A stretch of DNA of 64,000 bases from Amoebophrya sp. A120 (taxonomy: Eukaryota > Sar > Dinophyceae > Syndiniales > Amoebophryaceae): assembly GCA_905178155.1 (NCBI GenBank), contig CAJINV010000002.1:12533621-12597620 (forward strand), given 5' to 3'. The notes below the pieces were generated by a model that did no database searches, was not told where the DNA came from, and saw only the letters and a list, made by a program, of their open reading frames with translations. A program made the position numbers and the translations under genes. This document shows positions 58,220-64,000 of the stretch, one piece after another. Each line of letters starts with the position of its first letter. The stretch's first letter is position 1.

Positions 58220-59650
58220 TTCGTTACTCCAATTGAAGTTGTACTGCTCTTTATGTCAAGAGCTTTCACTTGTTTTTGTTGATGCGATTTGATTATTGAC
58301 AACTTGCGAGCCGGAAACAGATTGTAGTGTAGGCGAAATGCCTTAATATTTCAGAACTCTCTACAAACACTTCAGACAGGGTGGGATGTCTGACCTGTTT
58401 CGTGTTTCGTTTCAAAACCCGTCCGCCTCCGCTCCAATAGCAGGGGGACAAAAATAAAGTAGATCGAGGTGTTAGCTAGACAACAGATGCATGCAACTTT
58501 AGCCAAATAATCTTCTATCTGTTCTAAAATGTAAATCTGTAAAAGAAGCAACGAAAGGTAGGTTTTATTCTGTAAAAGAAGCAACGAAGGGTAGCGACTC
58601 AAGGCCCTGTACTAGTGGTAAAAAGCACAAGCGAGGACACATGGGTGTGATATGAAGAAATTTGTTTTCCTAGAGAACATGCTTGCGTCCGCCGTTCTAC
58701 TTTTTGTCTCCGGTCTCGAGATGAGACTGCAATCGCTCAAAAGTCAAAACGAATCCAAGGCCGAAGAAAAGACACAAAGAAATCTGATTCGTATCTACGT
58801 TTATACACGACTTGCAACGATGTGCCATAGCGATTAGATTTAGAACCATTAAGAACGAAGGCGAAGCCTCTGCCCTATATAAAAAAACCTCGACCAAGTA
58901 TACTTCAGAAGATGCTGCGCATAGCAAAAAAGAAAAGCAAAAACCGACGTGCGGTTTCCCACGAATCCATCTCAAATAAAAGCCAGAAAGAAAAAATCCC
59001 AAAGCGAACTCCTCTACAAAATGTAATTGCTGACAACACCAATTTCTTTTCTTTGCGGCAGGCGCATGATACGTACAGAAAAAACAGGCACGAACGCATC
59101 ATACATCATCGCGCAGGGACAGCTGCATCTAGAAGTACGAACACCAATTGAAGAACCCATCAGCAGAGCTCCGTCAGACGGGATCTTTACTGGAATCGCG
59201 TCGATTTTATTCAATTATGAAAAAAACAAGTCCAATGAGGAGCGCAATTGTACAGGAACGAAACACGTATGGTTCTTTGCGCAACAACGCTAGTGCGTCT
59301 ACTGGCTTTTTCTGTTTTCTTCTCGACCAATTAAATGGATGATATTCATTACCATACACAACAAGAACAACATACGCATTTTATTACATTCTTGTCTTGC
59401 ATTTCTTTGTGGGTTTGGTCTTCCAAAAAATCATCAAGGCAGAAAACTCCTCAGAAGTTGGGAAAATCTGAAACAGAATTCGAAAGCGTCTTTTCGTAGC
59501 TGCAGCTTCATCCCTGGCCATGATAAAATACACAAAGCTAATATGGTCCTTGCCAAGCGAAGAAAGTGCAGCTGAGTTGAAGGCACTTAGGTGCAGCCGG
59601 CTGCCCACGCCTCGCTTGCCGTGCCTCCATCGACGTCTTCGGAGAAATCT
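58220..59650. other. 1.4-kb intergenic, no gene seen
   Basis: AT-rich. TCTGTAAAAGAAGCAACGAA is repeated in tandem at about 58535 and 58571. Short frames only. Confidence 0.5.
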
Positions 59651-61987
59651 TTATGCCTCCTCGTCCAACTCATCGAGCTCCTCATCGGAAGAGTCACGGT
59701 CCTCGCCCGCGCTTTGATCGCCTTCCGCGCCATCAGTGTCACCCGGCTCGTGATCTTCCTCCGGCTCGGCGAAGGTGCAGGTAATTCGGATAGGGTCACG
59801 GACGGAGTGGCCGTCTGGATTTTGCAAGCGGTACGCGAACACGGCTGCGACCAAATCTTTCCACGTGGCGGCCTCGCCAAAATTCTTGGGGTCGCGGAGG
59901 TCTTCCGGAACGATCGGGGCGTGGCTGCTGTCCTTCTCTTCGTCATAGCTATTGGCGTCGGGCAGCTCATCCACAAAAAGCCGGACGCAATCGAATTGAA
60001 TCTGCTTGTTTTTCTTCGGAAAAAGATACTCGAAGCCAGGACAGTGTGGCCGGCCAAAATCCGATGTGAAGGAGGTGACTTGCTTGAATGTAGCAGTTTG
60101 CGCATGCTCCAAGCAAATCTTTGAGAGAGTGTTGTAGTCCGCGACAAATGCGAGCGCCTCATCCTCGGTTTCGAAGAAGTAAAAGTCTTCCAAGATCTGG
60201 TCCGAAGAAATACCGATTTTTTCCAGTAGTCGGCTCGGTGTGGCGGCCCGCGCCAGTGACTCGTTGACGCGATCTTCCGCCGCGTCCCAAAACGGATTGA
60301 TGTACCGCACCAGTACTTTGTAATTCTGGACGCGCCAATCCTCCGGGGAAATAACTGTGATTTGGCTGCCTGTAGCCCATCTTTTTTTTCCTTCAGCAAA
60401 GCTCCTCTGTCGCTGCTCCACAGAAAAGAAAAAAAAGTCCACTGGACGCCGACACTGCATGTGTGTGGGTAAGCTAGGGGAGTGCTCGAACGCGAAGCGT
60501 TCTAGCTCCCGAGTCGTGTTCATGCTGAAGGTCCCCATTCCTAAACGACACACTCCAAAGTCAACGACATCGCCCGTGAAGGGGTCGAGTGTGAAGGCGA
60601 GACAGCGCACCATTTTGTACTCCACCAAACGACTGTCTGTTCTGGTCTCAAAGCGGCGTGTCTGGGACAGATGGCGTGACGCACCCCTTCTATCGAACGT
60701 CCTCATTCTGTACTCCCCTGAAAGTCGATAGATCAGATTGAAGCTGCCCGGATGGCTCTTTTTCCACTTCTTCTCTTCGGTCCATCCACCTTGACTGCGG
60801 TCGCTGCGTTGCCTTTGGATCTCGTCCAGTAATCTCGGCACATTCCACACATTCATCTGGGCTTCATTCTCTCGGCAAGTCCTTTCTTGGCTATCATTGG
60901 CAAGCTGCTGAAGCTTTTCCCCGATGTTGGCACAACTGCGTTCTCCATCCGAAGAAGATGAGCTCAAGCATGCGGGGACGAAGCTGCCGAGATTAGGTGG
61001 GAGCTGGAACACTCGGCCAAGTTCTTCAGTACACACCTTAGCAAAGTTGCAAGCTTGTAGCGTGGTATTGAAACCAATCGCGCAAAGAATGGTGTTGCGC
61101 ACGTTCATGTCGAGCACACCGCCGAACTCGTGGGACTCCGCTTCCGGTCCCGGAACAAGGAGGTCGAGTTCGCGCCACTCCGTGGTCCCAAAGAGGCCAA
61201 CGAACTGGCAAGTAAGCTCGTCGAACTCGGGAGAGCACTCACCAGTCGGAAGCCGCGCAACACAGGGGGTACTCCCGGAGACAATCACGTCGCCAGCGCA
61301 GTTCACGATCTGAAAATCGACCATCGGGAGCAAACTCGCGAAACTTCTGGTCTGTTCTTCCGAACCAATAACCGGGCCAAACTTTTCCCGCATCAGGTCC
61401 GGATACGAATCGAGGGCCTTCAACTGCTCCCGGTGGATTCTGTCGGCCTCGTCAGCACGCGCCTCCCATTCGTCATGGATGGACTTCAACTTCTGGACGA
61501 CACTCTCCTCAACGAACGCCTCCACCTGATCCGCTCGCCTCAGCAGTTGCGATGCGAAGTCTTCGTCGCTTGCTGCCTCGCTTTGTTCAGCAGTGGAGGT
61601 CGTGGCGATGTTTAGTAGATGCTTCACGTCACAATCTACCTGCTCTATGACCTCATTGAGAACATTCTCGAGTCGGTGTGTGACGGTCAAAACCGAATTC
61701 TTCTCGAAAAAAGCAGGTCGCCTCAAGCTTGAAGCTCCACAGCAGGCTGCTGCAATGTGTTTCGCTTCCTTCTCGTCGGTATCGGAAGGAGGCCCACGAC
61801 ACGCGTGATTTTTCTTCAGCAGCTGCTCAAATTCAGCGAAAGAATGAAACGGAGCGGAATCTTTGAGGTGCGGCAAGATGTACGAATTGAAAACAGATTC
61901 GCCAAAAAGCCCTGCAGCCTCCTCCAGAAAATATTGCTTCATGTATGACAGCTCCTCCCCCTGCTGCTGCTGGCCGGATAGGCTCAT
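59651..61987 (-). CDS. Large unknown protein with acidic tail (paralogue B)
   Basis: Single exon, 778 residues, ATG at 61987. It shares with paralogue A the N-terminal pattern IL-H-K-x5-HSF followed seven residues later by L-x-x-N, a C-terminal LDPFTGDVVDFG (LDPYTGRGTVFG in A), and an acidic end. Between these it is more compact, with less low complexity: a possible coiled coil near residues 130-230 (VEAFVEESVVQKLKSIHDEW), a beta-rich part (VDFQIVNCAGDVIVSG), and many aromatic residues near the C-terminus (EDFYFFETEDEALAFVADY). No catalytic motif, signal peptide or membrane segment seen. Position next to A in the same orientation suggests old tandem duplication. Confidence 0.78.
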   Translation of the reverse strand: MSLSGQQQQGEELSYMKQYFLEEAAGLFGESVFNSYILPHLKDSAPFHSFAEFEQLLKKNHACRGPPSDTDEKEAKHIAAACCGASSLRRPAFFEKNSVLTVTHRLENVLNEVIEQVDCDVKHLLNIATTSTAEQSEAASDEDFASQLLRRADQVEAFVEESVVQKLKSIHDEWEARADEADRIHREQLKALDSYPDLMREKFGPVIGSEEQTRSFASLLPMVDFQIVNCAGDVIVSGSTPCVARLPTGECSPEFDELTCQFVGLFGTTEWRELDLLVPGPEAESHEFGGVLDMNVRNTILCAIGFNTTLQACNFAKVCTEELGRVFQLPPNLGSFVPACLSSSSSDGERSCANIGEKLQQLANDSQERTCRENEAQMNVWNVPRLLDEIQRQRSDRSQGGWTEEKKWKKSHPGSFNLIYRLSGEYRMRTFDRRGASRHLSQTRRFETRTDSRLVEYKMVRCLAFTLDPFTGDVVDFGVCRLGMGTFSMNTTRELERFAFEHSPSLPTHMQCRRPVDFFFFSVEQRQRSFAEGKKRWATGSQITVISPEDWRVQNYKVLVRYINPFWDAAEDRVNESLARAATPSRLLEKIGISSDQILEDFYFFETEDEALAFVADYNTLSKICLEHAQTATFKQVTSFTSDFGRPHCPGFEYLFPKKNKQIQFDCVRLFVDELPDANSYDEEKDSSHAPIVPEDLRDPKNFGEAATWKDLVAAVFAYRLQNPDGHSVRDPIRITCTFAEPEEDHEPGDTDGAEGDQSAGEDRDSSDEELDELDEEA

Positions 61988-62621
61988 CTTGAAATTGAAT
62001 ACTAATTCGAATGGTTCTTATCTGAAATAACGATCTTGGATCTTGCTCCTGTGCAGATCCCACCAAACAAAAGATAAAACGCTAAATTTTCGAAAAGCAT
62101 ATCGACGGCGGTTTTTCGCAACGTTCATGTTTGGGCTCGTTTCATGTCTCGGAGAGCAAGTAAATTCCGGTCGACTTTAATTTTTCAAAATTGAAAATTC
62201 AAATTCTAAATCTAAACGTAAAAAAATACTCCCAGTATTATTGGTACGCTTCGATAATTGCAATCTTTACGATAACCCACAGCGTCAGCTCTTCACGAAC
62301 GATATGTACGAAAACAAATAAGCAGGAGTCTACCCCTCTTCCGATCTGCCATTTTCTTCTGCCCAGTCCAGAATTCATCCCCAGCAGTGACTACGAAACG
62401 AGAAATCCAGGGGGCCTTCTTCTACGTAACCGCATCAGAACAACTCATACACAGCGAAATGTTTTCAAACGACGGACCGCGACTCGTCCAGCAGAAGCAG
62501 TTAAACTTAAGTAATGCCTTTCGCATATAAATCGCGAGCAAGTGCGGTAGTGGCATCTTTTTCGTGCCATTGCTCGTCGCCGGGCTGGCGATCTACTTGA
62601 ACGGCTCGTCAACAGCATCTG
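61988..62621. other. Intergenic, no gene seen
   Basis: 634 bp, AT-rich around 62180-62230; a short plus-strand frame (62191-62514) has no features. Confidence 0.45.
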
Positions 62622-63907
62622 TCAATCCCAAGAGTCAAAGGAGAAAAACTCTAGTTCTTCGATCACGAACTCTTCCTGCGTCGACAGTGTCGTGGAATTG
62701 AAAGTTGCGCAGTTCGGCGAGCTCGTGCCCCGCAAAAAGTCGGACTCGATCACAATGGCCGCTCGTCCCCCGCCACCCACCGCAAGCATGGTCTCGTCAG
62801 AGTACTGGATGGAGGAGTTCGCCGCACTCCAGGGATACACGCGGAGAAACTTTTGCCCATTTTCCGCTCCCTTCTCCGCACTCGTCCGTACGGCGAACAC
62901 GAAGCTTTCTCCGCTGCCGTAGTAGGTTCCCTTGCACTCCCAGCTTTGCGCCAGAAACGCGCCGAACCGCGCCCCAAACTGGTCCTTGACGAACAACACC
63001 GACGGGCCCTTGTCGTGCAAATTCCTGTGAAACGTCTGCAGCGACACGCCGTGCCTCGACGGGGAATAGGCCAACTGCCAGTTGCTGAAACGGACAGAGA
63101 GTGGCAGGAAAGCAACTAGTTCAGCGAACAAATCCTGGTCTTCGAGCGTCGCCGCCTCCCAGATCCGGCTGTTGGTCGGCGGCTTGGGCAGCGCGAGGAG
63201 ACTTTCTTCCTCCGTGTTCGAAGAGCCAGAGGAGGTCTGGAGACCGGTTGGCTGCGCGGCTGCACTCGTGGCGGTCGGAGCTTGACTCCCAACTGGCCGT
63301 CGATTTGCAGGGTTGATGGAACCCGTGCTGACGTTGTTGTGCTCAAATGCTTGCAGTTTCTCTGTCCCCGCGGTTTTGTCACTCCACAAGTTGTCATCTT
63401 CCTGCACCAATTTCCGCCGGTAGCTTCCCCCGATCCGTCCCTGCTCCTGCTGCTGCGCAAATGGAACTGCTGCAGCCGGATTCGTCGACGTGGCCCTGAC
63501 ATTCTTGTCGGCAACGCCAGAAGCCGCTGCCGCTAGTACGCCACCGCCACTTGTGTCCACCGTTGATCCAGGCTGTAGTACCTCCTCCTCTGCACTTCTA
63601 CCACCCGCACTACTAAATCGGTCTTCGCCGCCGCGGCGTCTCCGGTCCTGCGTTCCGCTACCACCGCTTCTGGCCGATGAGGACGCCGATCCGGAAGAGC
63701 CGGAATAAGACGACGACTGCTGCCCTCCTAACTTCACTGCGTGCTCGTCCGACGGCCCGAAAAAAGTTTCCCAGACCGATGAGATGAGCGATGGCGGCTC
63801 CGGCGGCAAGTAGTGTTCACGCAGTTCTTGCCCGCGTTGGTCGTAGTTTCTCGCCCTGTTTTGTTCCCGTCGTGGGGCTCTGGATGACGAGGAGCTCGCT
63901 GCATCCT
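62622..63907 (-). CDS. TLDc-domain protein (5' part beyond window)
   Basis: The C-terminal ~160 residues are a full TLDc domain as in OXR1, NCOA7 and TBC1D24: WQLAYSPSRHGVSLQTFHRN, VLFVKDQFGARFGAFLAQSW, YYGSGESFVFAVRT, FLRVYPWSAANSSIQYSD, LAVGGGGRAAIVIE and the closing EFVIEELEFFSF. In eukaryotes TLDc proteins are linked to oxidative-stress resistance and bind the V-ATPase, promoting its disassembly or regulating it; that role here is by family only. The preceding ~230 residues are Ser/Gly/Ala/Gln-rich. The frame stays open upstream through codons for NYDQRGQELREHYL to 63907, where a TIR element begins, so the N-terminus lies outside the window. Stop codon just before 62622. Confidence 0.88.
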
Positions 63908-64000
63908 TATGGATTGTAAAAATGTCTGGGTCTGGAAACTTGTGATGCTGGGTGGCGTCTCATGATGAGGCTACAAATGCTGGCTCAGCATGACAAGTTT
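63908..64000 (-). mobile_element. Start of a third introner-like element (cut by the window end)
   Basis: Begins TATGGATTGTAAAAATGTCT and continues with GGGTCTGG, matching the inverted repeat of the element at 10489-11080 over about 20 bp. It lies inside the open frame of the TLDc gene. The preceding bases ATCCT (63903-63907) are the candidate duplication. Its interior AGCATGACAAGTTT resembles ACCATGACAAGTTGG in the ABC-gene element. Confidence 0.7.

Noticed and set aside
1-64000. Canonical dinoflagellate spliced-leader sequence (containing TTTTGGCTCAAG)
   Set aside because: I did not find a copy on either strand by eye; the repeated 59-bp motif does not match it, so it is not called a spliced-leader gene.

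Overview
The window is nuclear DNA from a protist, most likely an alveolate of the dinoflagellate lineage. My best single guess is a Syndiniales parasite resembling Amoebophrya. The evidence is indirect. Every gene I can support lies on the minus strand. The spliced genes use short GT-AG introns of about 120-225 nt, and two genes carry a second intron type with terminal inverted repeats and 5-bp target-site duplications, which resembles the intronic 'introner' elements reported from Amoebophrya and some algae. Protein families are eukaryotic (DEAD-box helicase, ABCC transporter, Tctex1 dynein light chain, NO VEIN-like ATPase, TLDc protein). No rRNA, tRNA or CRISPR was recognised.

Layout by increasing coordinate (transcription runs right to left). 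<1-3140: DEAD-box RNA helicase with a long N-terminal extension, cut by the window edge. 3141-7908: repeat-rich spacer with a ~350-bp tandem array, exact copies of a 40-59 bp motif that overlaps the helicase start codon, and a field of 23-bp palindromes. 7909-15904: full-length ABCC/MRP-type transporter interrupted by a 592-bp TIR intron. 17259-17879: Tctex1-type light chain. 18451-20526: unknown protein with two CxxC pairs. 23224-23830: possible small gene. 24168-30688: three predicted secreted proteins, two sharing a WAVPPPG motif. 31381-45621: giant gene of about 4,515 residues with an R3H-like segment, a sacsin/NOV-type Hsp90-like ATPase fold and a C-terminal DUF3883-type nuclease-like fold, carrying a 258-bp TIR intron. 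47510-52961: two adjacent single-pass membrane proteins with cysteine clusters beside the membrane segment. 54146-61987: two large unknown acidic-tailed proteins that look like distant tandem paralogues. 62622->64000: TLDc protein, interrupted at the window end by the start of a third TIR intron.

Exon structures were rebuilt by eye from frame, splice-site and phase agreement. For six spliced genes the joined exons give an exact multiple of three or a consistent phase throughout, which supports the models, but no transcript data were available. The most notable signal is the set of inverted-repeat introns: removing the element plus one copy of its 5-bp duplication restores the reading frame exactly in both complete cases, and the two elements share the same termini (TAT...ATA) despite unrelated inverted repeats.
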